Assembly (NCBI GenBank): GCA_903882665.1
Contig: CAIRXW010000024.1
Span: 1 to 32,216, forward strand
DNA from: an uncultured Chlorobiaceae bacterium
GTDB lineage: Bacteria > Bacteroidota > Chlorobiia > Chlorobiales > Chlorobiaceae
Length of the DNA stretch: 32,216 nucleotides
Reading direction: 5' to 3'
In this document: in pieces, positions 24,864 to 32,216 of the stretch
How positions within the stretch are numbered: the first letter of the stretch is position 1
Layout: every line of letters starts with the position of its first letter
The notes under the pieces: generated by a model
Databases searched by the model: none
What the model saw: only the letters and a program-made list of their open reading frames with translations
Told to the model about the DNA's origin: nothing
Position numbers and translations under genes: made by a program

Positions 24864-25364
24864 ATGGAAAAGTTTACTTTTGATATAGACGTGAACCAAC
24901 TATTGTCTATTCTTTCATTGTTTTTTATGTTGGTTAGTATTTATTTAATACGTGACAGGGTTCCTTTAAAAAAAATCCCGGTATTTAATGAGCAAAAAGA
25001 AGCTGCTGAGGGAATCTTTAAAGAAATGATGAAATTCATTGATTTTATACTGAAAAAGGATGGCTTGACTCTTGAGGCGATAAATTTTATGGGTTTTTTA
25101 GGGGTGTTAGTTGTAGGTGTGTTGTTTTTCGTGGTATATTTTCATCATGAATTAATATGTATTTTTTTAGCTTACATTGGTTCTTTTTATGGGGTCAAAG
25201 TTCATACGGGAGAGCCAGGGGCGGTTAATATATTTGTATTTTTAGTAATATTTTTAATTCTTTTGGTGTTTTTGCTAATGTTTTCATTCATGACGATAGT
25301 CTTTCATAACCAAAAAATGGCTAAATTAAGTCTGCAAGGGGCCGCCTCAGAAAAGGGAATTTAA
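24864..25364 (+). CDS. Small membrane protein with at least three helices, partner of the GAF protein
   Basis: A 166-residue protein from the ATG at 24864 (a TTG at 24855 would add three residues). Helix 1 ~ LLSILSLFFMLVSIYLI; a cytosolic amphipathic stretch (KKIPVFNEQKEAAEGIFKEMM) follows; then two or three helices (FLGVLVVGVLFFVVYF, LICIFLAYIGSFYGV, IFVFLVIFLILLVFLLMFSF). The last residues, QGAASEKGI, are encoded by the right inverted-repeat arm, which supplies the stop codon, so the native C-terminus may be cut. It is AT-rich like its neighbour and is likely co-transcribed. I do not recognise the family. Confidence 0.7.
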   Translation: MEKFTFDIDVNQLLSILSLFFMLVSIYLIRDRVPLKKIPVFNEQKEAAEGIFKEMMKFIDFILKKDGLTLEAINFMGFLGVLVVGVLFFVVYFHHELICIFLAYIGSFYGVKVHTGEPGAVNIFVFLVIFLILLVFLLMFSFMTIVFHNQKMAKLSLQGAASEKGI

Positions 25365-25367
25365 AGT
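25338..25367 (-). repeat. Right arm of the 30-bp perfect inverted repeat
   Basis: GGGGCCGCCTCAGAAAAGGG continuing to AATTTAAAGT is the exact reverse complement of 21665-21694. It overlaps the 3' end of the small membrane protein gene. Outside it the resolvase relic resumes at once, so this arm marks a clean insertion boundary. Confidence 0.85.
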
Positions 25368-25371
25368 ACGT

Positions 25372-25605
25372 TTAGCAACTGTTCGACAATATCGTTCAGG
25401 TTCCTTAGTGAGCGGCCGATCCGATCAAGACGCCAGATGATGAGGGTATCGCAATTTTCAGCTCTTTCAGGCATTCGGTAAGTCCTGGCCATTCAGCTTT
25501 AGAGCCGCTTATCTGGTCGGTAAAGATATGCTGCTTTTTGCAGCCAGCATATTTGAGCACATCAAGCTGCAGGTTCAGCGTTCTATCATAACCGCCACCA
25601 TTTGT
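25372..25605 (-). pseudogene. Serine resolvase relic, frameshifted
   Basis: Minus-strand pieces read LNLQLDVLKYAGCKKQHIFT, DQISGSKAEWPGLTECLKEL, then after a frameshift near 25455 CDTLIIWRLDRIGRSLRNLN and DIVEQLL. This is the N-terminal catalytic domain of a resolvase-type serine recombinase ('D-L--W-LDR-GRS---L'). The beginning with the catalytic serine is replaced by the end of the radical SAM gene, and the DNA-binding end is cut by the inverted-repeat arm. Confidence 0.75.
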
Positions 25606-25610
25606 TGCAC

Positions 25611-26252
25611 TCAAGATAATTCCCGCACCCTGAACGATGCGCCAAGTGAATGGGCAAGTTCACGGCAGGCATCCAGATCGAGACCCGAAACATTGACAAC
25701 ACTCGCAATCACATCGGGGATCTGTTTTGTTGCCAAACGCATAAAATCGCAAACCGCGCGGAATCCCTCTGCACCGAAAGGGGTATTGCATAAGCGCATG
25801 TAGGTGTCGGCATCAGGCGCATTCAAGCTTACGGAAATGCAATCCACCAACCCGGCCAGTTCCGGAATGATATTGCGGCCATGAACGAGGTTAGCCTGAC
25901 CATCGGTATTGATGCGAATGCTGCCGTTATAGTGTTGCTTGAGTTCCTGTGCAATGCGCACAACCAGATCGAGCCTGATCAGCGATTCCCCAAACCCGCA
26001 AAAAACGATCTCCTCAAATTCCGTTGGATCGCCAACAGCAGCCATAACCTCTTCGAATGAGGGCTCCACTTCGAGCAGCAAATTATTGCCATACAGTTTG
26101 TACTGACCAAACTTTGGGCAGAAAACGCAGATGTTGGAACATCGATTGGTGATGTTCAGGTAAAGAGCGTTACGGATTTGATAGGCGATGACGGGCTCTT
26201 CCGCATCTTTTCCGGTCAACTTGTTTTTATGCCGACATCGAGTCATCTTCAT
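25611..26252 (-). CDS. Radical SAM protein, TatD-linked type
   Basis: A 213-residue radical SAM enzyme. The cluster motif is CSNICVFC (CX3CX2C), in NITNRCSNICVFCPKFG, followed by FCGFGESLIRLD, RINTDGQANLVHGRNIIPEL and CISVSLNAPDADTY. This matches the small TatD-associated radical SAM family. The ATG at 26252 is chosen since earlier in-frame starts would run through the HMA-like gene; no strong ribosome-binding site is seen. The C-terminus ends FRVRELS directly at the resolvase relic, so the last few native residues were probably replaced. Reaction unknown. It sits 22 nt behind the HMA-like gene. Confidence 0.82.
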   Translation of the reverse strand: MKMTRCRHKNKLTGKDAEEPVIAYQIRNALYLNITNRCSNICVFCPKFGQYKLYGNNLLLEVEPSFEEVMAAVGDPTEFEEIVFCGFGESLIRLDLVVRIAQELKQHYNGSIRINTDGQANLVHGRNIIPELAGLVDCISVSLNAPDADTYMRLCNTPFGAEGFRAVCDFMRLATKQIPDVIASVVNVSGLDLDACRELAHSLGASFRVRELS

Positions 26253-26274
26253 AGTGATCAAAAGATTAACATTG

Positions 26275-26514
26275 CTAAACCAGAACTGCGGCAAACCCTG
26301 CGTTACCCATTGCCTCCTTGAGTTGTTGCAGACCGATACGGCCATCATCAAAGCATACCGTCACGGTTTTCAGCAGCAAATTCACCCGTACACCGCGAAC
26401 CTCTGCAATTTCTTCAATTGCCATACCCACTTTTTCGGCACACTCTTTTGATTCGATGGCAGGGACTGACCATTCCACCTCCATAAACTCCTTATGCTTG
26501 CATGTACATTCCAT
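26275..26514 (-). CDS. HMA-like small protein without the metal-binding CxxC
   Basis: A 79-residue protein that folds like a heavy-metal-associated domain: WSVPAIESKECAEKVGMAIE, VRGVRVNLLLKTVTVCFDDG, then LKEAMGNAGFAAVLV. Typical HMA domains carry CxxC in the first loop; here that place reads SKECAEKV, with a single Cys, while CTCKHKE at the N-terminus offers a different cysteine pair. It may bind metal in another way or not at all. GGAG stands 8 nt upstream. Together with the radical SAM gene it forms a small unit behind the exporter genes. Confidence 0.75.
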   Translation of the reverse strand: MECTCKHKEFMEVEWSVPAIESKECAEKVGMAIEEIAEVRGVRVNLLLKTVTVCFDDGRIGLQQLKEAMGNAGFAAVLV

Positions 26515-26650
26515 GATGATAACTCCATTTTTTGTCTTTTTTCAGGCCAGCTTCCACTCTTGTTGAGCTTTATTCATTTCGGCCTTGAGCATACTCCATC
26601 CTGAAGGCAAATTATGCTGAAGAGTAACCTCTCTCCTTGCAATGTTTCGT
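26515..26650 (-). other. Spacer between exporter pair and HMA-like gene
   Basis: 136 nt. A 16-codon frame (MLKAEMNKAQQEWKLA, 26541-26591) has AGGA upstream, but nothing else supports it. No hairpin terminator is evident, so transcription may run from the exporter genes into the HMA-like gene. Confidence 0.3.
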
Positions 26651-28438
26651 TTATGAGCACAGCTCACTTCCGACTCTCAATGCAGCGGTTTCCTCTTCCA
26701 GTATCCCGGCCTGATGCAACCGCCAGTAATAGCCCTGCAGCCTGAGCAAATCGCCATGTGTGCCACTCTCAACAATCCGCCCCTGTTCGAGCACACATAT
26801 CGTATCCATCTGCTGTACGGTCGACAAGCGATGGGCAATGACCAGCAGGGTTCGACCTGCCGATACCCGATGAATGGCTTGCTGAAGAACCTCTTCAGTC
26901 CGGGAATCGAGGCAGGCCGTCGCCTCATCAAGGATCAGTATCTTCGGGTTAAAAATCAGGACACGGGCAAAAGAGAGCAGTTGTCGTTCACCCGCCGAGA
27001 GCGTGCTGCCGCGCTCGGAGAGGATGGTTTCGTATCCCTTGGGTTGGCGCAAAATAAAGGGCTCTGCCCCCACCAGCCTGCAAGCCTCCCTGACCCGCTC
27101 CTCTGAAATCCCGGACTGGAAAAAACGGATGTTGTCAACAATCGTTCCGGAAAAAAGGGTGACGTCCTGCTGAACAATACCAATGGTTCGACGCAGCACA
27201 TCCAGTGGCCACTCCCGAACATCTTTACCGTCAATGACCACCGCGCCTGACGTGACATCGTAGAACCTTGTCACCAGATTCATGATGGAGCTTTTGCCAG
27301 CTCCAGTGGCCCCGACAAACCCGACACGCTCTCCGGGCTTAATAGTCAGGGAAATGTTTTGCAGGACAGGGTGTCCCGAACGATAAGCCAGAGAGACCCT
27401 GTCCAGCTCAATTTTGCCGGCAACAGCAGGCGCTTGTGCACCGGCAAGCTCTTTGATATCGGGGATTTCCTGCAAGGTTCGAGTGATACGCTCCGTCGCA
27501 ACGATAGAGGACTGTAACGTATTCATCTGCTGCGAAAGGGTATTGATTGGCTGGAAAAAGCGCCGGATATAGCCCACAAATGCATACAAAACGCCAAAAG
27601 AGATGGTTCCCCCAAGCACTCCTCTTCCACCATACCAGACGAGAGCCGCAATGGCAAGGTCTCCCAACAGTTCGGTGATATTGAAAAAGAGCAGAAACAA
27701 CTGATTTTCCAGAATGGTCGATTGCAGCAGAGCCTTGTTCCGTTCATCAAGACGCCTCTGTTGTTTTGCTTCCTGATGAAAAATCTGCACAATGGGCATT
27801 CCACTGAGATTCTCGGCCAAAAAGCCGATAAGGACGCCCAGCCGATGCCGTACTTCGGTGTTGACCGACCGGATTTTTCTCTGAAAAAAGAGTGCCAGCA
27901 CGACGACCAATGGCACCAGCAGAAAGCAGTTGAGTGCAATGGTTACGTTCAAGCGAAGCATAAAGAACATGATCAGCAGCAGCGTGAAGGCACCTCTGAG
28001 CGTCGTGGCCAAAAACTGGGTAAAGAAATTGTTGAGCGCTTCGGTATCGCTGACCACATTGGTGATAATACGACCGGCACTGTTTTGGTCGAAGTAACGC
28101 AACGCCAGCCGCTGAATGTGGCGGAAGAGGTCAATGCGGATAGAGCGGACGATCGACAACCCTATCCGCTGCAACAAAATATCCTGATAATAGGTCAGAC
28201 CAAAAGCAAGCAGCACGAGCCCCATATAGGCAAAAGCCATTCGCACCACCGCTCCGGAATCAGGATTTGAGACCGTCACATAGCGGTCAATAGCCTCCTT
28301 GACCAGCAATGGCTGTATCAGATCAATAACCACAACGGTAACCACCAGGGCAAAAACAAGTGCCAGCCTGGTTCGATGCGATCGTATATAGGGGGAAATC
28401 GCGGCAAACGTTCCCCGAGTTGATGATTGTCGGTTCAT
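26651..28438 (-). CDS. ABC exporter half-transporter with canonical ATPase site (second pair)
   Basis: A 595-residue ABC exporter half with membrane domain ~15-315 and an ATPase with Walker A GATGAGKSS, signature LSAGERQLLSFAR (a variant of LSGGQ), Walker B ILILDEATACLD with the catalytic Glu, and H-loop IAHRLST. It is closest in layout to the MdlB/TM288-like member of heterodimeric exporters. It overlaps the partner gene by 4 nt. Paralogous to the pair at 5168-8772 but clearly distinct. Substrate unknown. Confidence 0.92.
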   Translation of the reverse strand: MNRQSSTRGTFAAISPYIRSHRTRLALVFALVVTVVVIDLIQPLLVKEAIDRYVTVSNPDSGAVVRMAFAYMGLVLLAFGLTYYQDILLQRIGLSIVRSIRIDLFRHIQRLALRYFDQNSAGRIITNVVSDTEALNNFFTQFLATTLRGAFTLLLIMFFMLRLNVTIALNCFLLVPLVVVLALFFQRKIRSVNTEVRHRLGVLIGFLAENLSGMPIVQIFHQEAKQQRRLDERNKALLQSTILENQLFLLFFNITELLGDLAIAALVWYGGRGVLGGTISFGVLYAFVGYIRRFFQPINTLSQQMNTLQSSIVATERITRTLQEIPDIKELAGAQAPAVAGKIELDRVSLAYRSGHPVLQNISLTIKPGERVGFVGATGAGKSSIMNLVTRFYDVTSGAVVIDGKDVREWPLDVLRRTIGIVQQDVTLFSGTIVDNIRFFQSGISEERVREACRLVGAEPFILRQPKGYETILSERGSTLSAGERQLLSFARVLIFNPKILILDEATACLDSRTEEVLQQAIHRVSAGRTLLVIAHRLSTVQQMDTICVLEQGRIVESGTHGDLLRLQGYYWRLHQAGILEEETAALRVGSELCS

Positions 28439-30306
28439 GATGCCTCCTCCAGACGGCCTGCTTCCAAAGCCTCCATCTCAACATCAAGGTCAAGAGGAGA
28501 GGCATCTCTCTCTCTTTCCGTATCAGCACCATCCGGGTCACGCTCCTCTGGCTCTCCAGCCTGCATGAACCACTGTTGGGCATATATCCCGCCCCGGGAG
28601 ATCAATGATGCATGATTGCCTCGTTCAACAATGCGACCCTCTTCAAGCACCACGATTTCATCGGCATACTGAACCGCACTCAACCGGTGGGAGATGATGA
28701 TGGTCGCCTTGAGCGCTTCTTCCTGCAAGCCGGAACGCGACTTTGACAATTCGCGCAGATTGTGCAGAATCAGGCGCTCGGTAGTGGTATCAACTGCGCT
28801 CAGGGAGTCATCCATAATCTGGAAAGGAGCATCTTTGTAAATCATTCGCGCAATGGCAATGCGCTGTTTCTGGCCGCCAGAGAGCCGCACTCCCCTTTCG
28901 CCAATCTCGGTATCATACTGCTCGGGAAACGCGAGGATATTATTATGAACAGCAGTAATGAGTGCACAACGCTCAGCCCGCTGTCGATCAGGATATTCGT
29001 CGGAAAAGCCGATATTCTCCAGCACCGTTGTTGAAAACAGAAAGCCATCCTGTGGCACATAGGCAATCCCCTCCCTGAGGCGTGCAAGCGGATAGTGCAG
29101 GATATCCTCTCCATCAATGAAGACCGTCCCTTCGGGAGGTTCGTACATCCTCAGAAGCAGATCTGCCAAAGTGGACTTGCCGCTTCCCATGGCTCCAATG
29201 ATACCAATGGTTTGGCCCGGCTCGACCGAGAAGGTGATATCGTGCAGTACCTCCCGATCACTTCCGGGATAACGGAATGAAACCCCCTTTACCCGAAGAG
29301 CCCCCTGAAGCGGACGATCAAACAGTGGCCCTTGCCTGTCGAGCACTTCGGGCACAACATGAAGCAACTTGTCAATCCTGTTCAGGGAAGCAGTTGAACG
29401 CTGAACAACGTTGAGCACATTACCCATCTGTTCCAGTGGCTGGCGCAACATGGCCACGTAAAGGGTAAAGGCAACAAAATCTCCAAGGGAGATCACCTTC
29501 AGGGTCACCAGATACCCTCCATAACCAAGAACAGAGATAAAACCAAGATTGACCATCAACGGCACCAGAGAACCAAACAGCGCGGAGAGACGAACGAGAC
29601 GCATCTTCTCTTCGACGATGGCATCCACCCTCTGCTCAAAACGACTGATCACCACATGCTCCGTACCAAACGCCTTGACCGCCCTGATACCTCCAATAAC
29701 CTCTTCGGTCGTCTGGGCCATGGCTCCAAGAGCCTCCTGTGAACGCTGTGACTGTACCCTGATGCGGGGGCCAAGCACTTTTACCAGCAGCGGAATAAAC
29801 AAAAGAGGGCCGAGACCGGCGAGCGTCAGTCGCCAATCCACATGCACGGCCATAAGCCATGTTGCTCCAATCAGCATGGCAAACCCGCTGGCTCCCTGAT
29901 TAATCCCCTGGGAAACCAGTTCACGCACAACCTCCACGTCACTCAAGGCGTGGGAGATCATGTCACCCACACTGTGGCTATGATAGTAGGAGGGAGAAAG
30001 CGTGCTCCATTTTTCAAACAACTCTTTGCGCAGTTGCCAGGTCAGTTGACGCCCCTTGCGATGAACAAGAATGCGCCCGCACCAGGCTGCGGAAACCCGT
30101 ACCACCCCGATCACAATAATCAACCCGACATAACCGGCAATCTCCGACGTACCGAGCGTACCATTCCGCAAGCTGTCGGTAACTCGCCCAAGCAAACGCG
30201 GAATCTGTGCTGCAAAGAGGCTGCCGGCAGCAACCAGACTGATACCGGTTGCATAGACGATCCAGTTCCGCCTGATATAGGAACCAACAATCAGTAATCC
30301 TGTCAT
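28435..30306 (-). CDS. ABC exporter half-transporter with degenerate ATPase site (second pair)
   Basis: A 623-residue ABC exporter half with Walker A GAMGSGKST, signature LSGGQKQRIAIARMI, and Walker B FQIMDDSLSAVD, in which the catalytic Glu is replaced by Asp. It is the degenerate-site half of a heterodimer with the product of 26651-28438. The H-loop ISHRLSA is intact. An acidic tail (EPEERDPDGADTERERD...) extends the usual C-terminus by ~40 residues. It starts 4 nt after the importer lipoprotein gene, so it is in the same operon as that importer. Confidence 0.92.
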   Translation of the reverse strand: MTGLLIVGSYIRRNWIVYATGISLVAAGSLFAAQIPRLLGRVTDSLRNGTLGTSEIAGYVGLIIVIGVVRVSAAWCGRILVHRKGRQLTWQLRKELFEKWSTLSPSYYHSHSVGDMISHALSDVEVVRELVSQGINQGASGFAMLIGATWLMAVHVDWRLTLAGLGPLLFIPLLVKVLGPRIRVQSQRSQEALGAMAQTTEEVIGGIRAVKAFGTEHVVISRFEQRVDAIVEEKMRLVRLSALFGSLVPLMVNLGFISVLGYGGYLVTLKVISLGDFVAFTLYVAMLRQPLEQMGNVLNVVQRSTASLNRIDKLLHVVPEVLDRQGPLFDRPLQGALRVKGVSFRYPGSDREVLHDITFSVEPGQTIGIIGAMGSGKSTLADLLLRMYEPPEGTVFIDGEDILHYPLARLREGIAYVPQDGFLFSTTVLENIGFSDEYPDRQRAERCALITAVHNNILAFPEQYDTEIGERGVRLSGGQKQRIAIARMIYKDAPFQIMDDSLSAVDTTTERLILHNLRELSKSRSGLQEEALKATIIISHRLSAVQYADEIVVLEEGRIVERGNHASLISRGGIYAQQWFMQAGEPEERDPDGADTERERDASPLDLDVEMEALEAGRLEEAS

Positions 30307-30310
30307 GAGG

Positions 30311-31306
30311 TTACTTTTTTATGGCTGACTTCGTGAGGAACTGCTCATCAACAATCTGGCGGGCAGTAATCTGAACGTCGGGATTGATATCACCCAGCTC
30401 TTTGAGGATTTTAATGGCATTATCGGTTCCAACAAAATCAATCCGGCCCGTCGTATCCCACTGAGGAATCTCTTTTTGGTAGACCTTTGTATAGGGCTTC
30501 TCATCCTGTTGCAACTCTTTTACCGCAAATTGGATAGCTTCATCAGGATGAGCCTTGATATACTCGAGTGTTTTGCGGTAGGCTGCAAGAAATCCTCTGA
30601 CTGCTTCCGGTTTTTCCTTGATAAAACTGTTCGTCGCAAAGATGAACGAGTGCTGATAATGACCAAAATAATCGACAGCCCGTTCCAGTATCTTGCCGAA
30701 TCCCTCCAACTCTGCTTTCACCCCGACAACCTCCCCGGCAATGATTGCCTCAACCCTGCCCGCCTGCAGGGCAGCCAGAGAGTTCGCACTGGGGCCGGCA
30801 TTCATCAACTGAAAATCTGAACTTTTGAACCCCTTGGCTTTGGCGATCATGACAAATGCATCGCTGGAACCACCCCCGACATTGCCGGGACTGACCGTTT
30901 TCCCCTTCAACTCCGCAAAGCTCTTGTATTGCGGTTTTGCTATCAAGACAAAATTCTCTCCTGAATGTGGTGGCGAGGCGACAATCGTGATCGGCACTCC
31001 AGCAGCAATTCCAACAAGAATGGGCGACCCCATGCCGCCAAAGTCAGCTTCACCGGATGCCGCCGCCGTAACACTGGCAGGGCCACCGGCTATCGTTACA
31101 ATCTTCAGATCAATCCCCTCCTCTGCGAAGTAACCCTTCTTTATGCCGAAGTTCAGGGGAAGATTGCCCGCCGTTGTAGCAAACCTGATGAGGGTTTTGG
31201 GCTTTTCGCCTTGCACGGCTGCTGTTTCAGCGTTACTGGCGCAACCGGTCACCAGCCAGGGAAGCAAAAACAGGGAAAGTATTTTTATTCTGTTCAGTAT
31301 CTGCAT
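30311..31306 (-). CDS. Lipoprotein binding protein of a second NMT1/SsuA-like importer
   Basis: A 331-residue lipoprotein with signal peptide and lipobox LVTGC (Cys22). The mature part has the SsuA/NMT1 pattern: LIRFATTAGNLPLNFGIKKG, FAEEGIDLKIV, GEADFGGMGSPILVGIAAGV, FAELKGKTVSPGNVGGGSSD and LAALQAGRVEAIIAGE. Ligands in this family are small organic anions or pyrimidines; which one cannot be read here. It is unlike the binding protein at 11294-12313, which is soluble and differs in its start and middle. The permease gene ends 35 nt upstream. Confidence 0.88.
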   Translation of the reverse strand: MQILNRIKILSLFLLPWLVTGCASNAETAAVQGEKPKTLIRFATTAGNLPLNFGIKKGYFAEEGIDLKIVTIAGGPASVTAAASGEADFGGMGSPILVGIAAGVPITIVASPPHSGENFVLIAKPQYKSFAELKGKTVSPGNVGGGSSDAFVMIAKAKGFKSSDFQLMNAGPSANSLAALQAGRVEAIIAGEVVGVKAELEGFGKILERAVDYFGHYQHSFIFATNSFIKEKPEAVRGFLAAYRKTLEYIKAHPDEAIQFAVKELQQDEKPYTKVYQKEIPQWDTTGRIDFVGTDNAIKILKELGDINPDVQITARQIVDEQFLTKSAIKK

Positions 31307-31341
31307 GATAGTAAGTCCATTTAATAGTTTTGGTTATGATT

Positions 31342-32151
31342 TCAATGCACAGGAACTTCGCCGCGCCACCGGTCGAAATGGCGCCCAAGCCGGTCAAGCG
31401 AAAAATCAAGCGTTATCCCGCTTACCGCCACAACCAGCACACCGGCGAAGACCTTGTCGGTCTGGAAGGTGGAACCGGCATACTGAATCATGTAGCCGAT
31501 ACCTTCAGCTCCCCCGAACACCTCTGCCACAATGACCCCCAAAAGTCCCCGCCCTGCGGCCAGTCGCAAACCCGTCATCAAAAACGGCAAGGAGGTCGGG
31601 AAAGCGATACTGTGGAATATTTGCCAGCGGGAAGCTCCGTAGGCACGGGCAACATGGACAAGGTCAGCATCAATCGTCGTCATGGCAACCCGAAGATTGA
31701 CAATCAGCGGAAAAATGGCGCTCATCAAGACGACCACAATCTTGGAGGTAATACCAAGTCCAAACCAGATGATGAAGAGTGGCATCAGCGCCACACGGGG
31801 GGTCGCCTGAAGGGCCGCAATGAATGGCCCGAAAGAGCCCCTGACCAGCTTGAACCATCCCAGAATAATGCCAAAGGGAAAGCCGATAAGAACGGCTGCA
31901 CCATATCCAAGAAGAAACTCTTTGGCACTCACGGTCAAATTTTTGAGCAGAGAGCCATCCTTGATCATTGCTATTTCAGCAAGAACTACCCGGGAAGGTG
32001 CGCTGATAAAGAGCGGATTGACTATTTTTAACTGAAAAAGAAGTTCCCAGCCAACAAGAAAAAGAACGATGACACTTGACCCCAACAGAAGGTTGAGAAC
32101 CTTCTCCCTTTTTGCCACCGTTGATTTTGGAAATACCGTCAGATGCCTCAT
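31342..32151 (-). CDS. Permease of the second SsuABC-type importer
   Basis: A 269-residue inner-membrane permease with about six helices and coupling loop HVARAYGASRWQIFHSIAFP, followed by TSLPFLMTGLRLAAGRGLLG. This is the SsuC/TauC family. Unlike the first importer, only one permease gene is present, so it probably works as a homodimer. It overlaps the upstream ATPase gene by 4 nt (ATGA). Confidence 0.9.
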   Translation of the reverse strand: MRHLTVFPKSTVAKREKVLNLLLGSSVIVLFLVGWELLFQLKIVNPLFISAPSRVVLAEIAMIKDGSLLKNLTVSAKEFLLGYGAAVLIGFPFGIILGWFKLVRGSFGPFIAALQATPRVALMPLFIIWFGLGITSKIVVVLMSAIFPLIVNLRVAMTTIDADLVHVARAYGASRWQIFHSIAFPTSLPFLMTGLRLAAGRGLLGVIVAEVFGGAEGIGYMIQYAGSTFQTDKVFAGVLVVAVSGITLDFSLDRLGRHFDRWRGEVPVH

Positions 32152-32216
32152 ATACCACCCCCAATATTTGCGTTACCTTCAATGACTCTCCATATTGTGC
32201 TTACCAGCTCCCGGAA
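32148..32216 (-). CDS. C-terminus of an ABC ATPase (partial, right edge)
   Basis: The last 22 codons of a frame entering from the right edge: FRELVSTIWRVIEGNANIGG then a stop that overlaps the permease ATG. 'FRELVSTIWRVIE' fits the C-terminal helix of SsuB/TauB-type ATPases, and its place directly before the permease gene completes an ATPase-permease-binding protein operon. Too little is visible for motifs. Confidence 0.7.
   Translation of the reverse strand, partial: FRELVSTIWRVIEGNANIGGGI

Noticed and set aside
26541-26591. A 16-codon small ORF (MLKAEMNKAQQEWKLA).
   Set aside because: Only a modest AGGA upstream; too short to support without comparison to relatives.
1-32216. CRISPR arrays, tRNA and rRNA genes.
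   Set aside because: I saw no regularly spaced short repeats, no cloverleaf with a CCA-type end and no rRNA-like sequence while reading the window.

Overview
This 32.2-kb window looks like the chromosome of an anaerobic Gram-negative bacterium. It has TolC/MacAB-type envelope genes, an OprP-like porin, ATP-dependent iron-sulfur reductases and many decayed insertion sequences. The overall protein flavour suggests a green sulfur bacterium (Chlorobium/Pelodictyon-like), but no rRNA or photosynthesis marker is present, so this is inference.

Almost all intact genes are on the minus strand; regions are listed in plus coordinates. (1) 1-1590: an IS scrapyard holding a 5'-truncated IS1634-type transposase, an IS3 OrfA relic and a truncated 35-codon gene start. 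(2) 1589-8772: an EamA-like half transporter, MacB, MacA, a TolC relic and a heterodimeric ABC exporter pair. (3) 8838-13706: an SsuABC/NMT1-type importer (ATPase, two permeases, binding protein) led by a porin. (4) 14041-19996: 2-hydroxyacyl-CoA dehydratase/benzoyl-CoA reductase/double-cubane-type genes, namely one HgdB-like subunit and two tandem copies of [464-aa multi-cysteine subunit + activase], plus the 3' end of a third copy. (5) 20381-21307: a relic antitoxin tail and a RelE-like toxin/XRE antitoxin pair on the plus strand. (6) 21665-25367: a segment bounded by 30-bp perfect inverted repeats. It contains IS21, IS4 and resolvase fragments and an AT-rich two-gene unit (GAF/membrane protein plus small membrane protein). 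(7) 25380-26514: a resolvase relic, a TatD-linked-type radical SAM protein and an HMA-like protein. (8) 26651-32216: a second heterodimeric ABC exporter pair and a second SsuABC-type importer (lipoprotein, permease, tail of the ATPase).

The most interesting signal is regulatory. The reductase operon (region 4) and the porin/importer operon (region 3) each start with the same arrangement: a nearly identical ~41-nt promoter element, a short leader peptide with a run of cysteine codons (CCCC in one, CCC in the other), and a related terminator hairpin just before the first structural gene. This is the layout of a cysteine-responsive attenuator. It ties the porin, importer and low-potential Fe-S reductases into one putative cysteine-limitation regulon. 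The simplest reading is a sulfur-scavenging system: an organosulfur anion enters through the porin and SsuABC-type importer, and an ATP-driven double-cubane/BcrBC-like enzyme releases its sulfur reductively. No CoA ligase, CoA transferase or ring-degradation gene lies nearby, which argues against classical 2-hydroxyacyl-CoA or benzoyl-CoA metabolism. Substrate and reaction are not readable from sequence.
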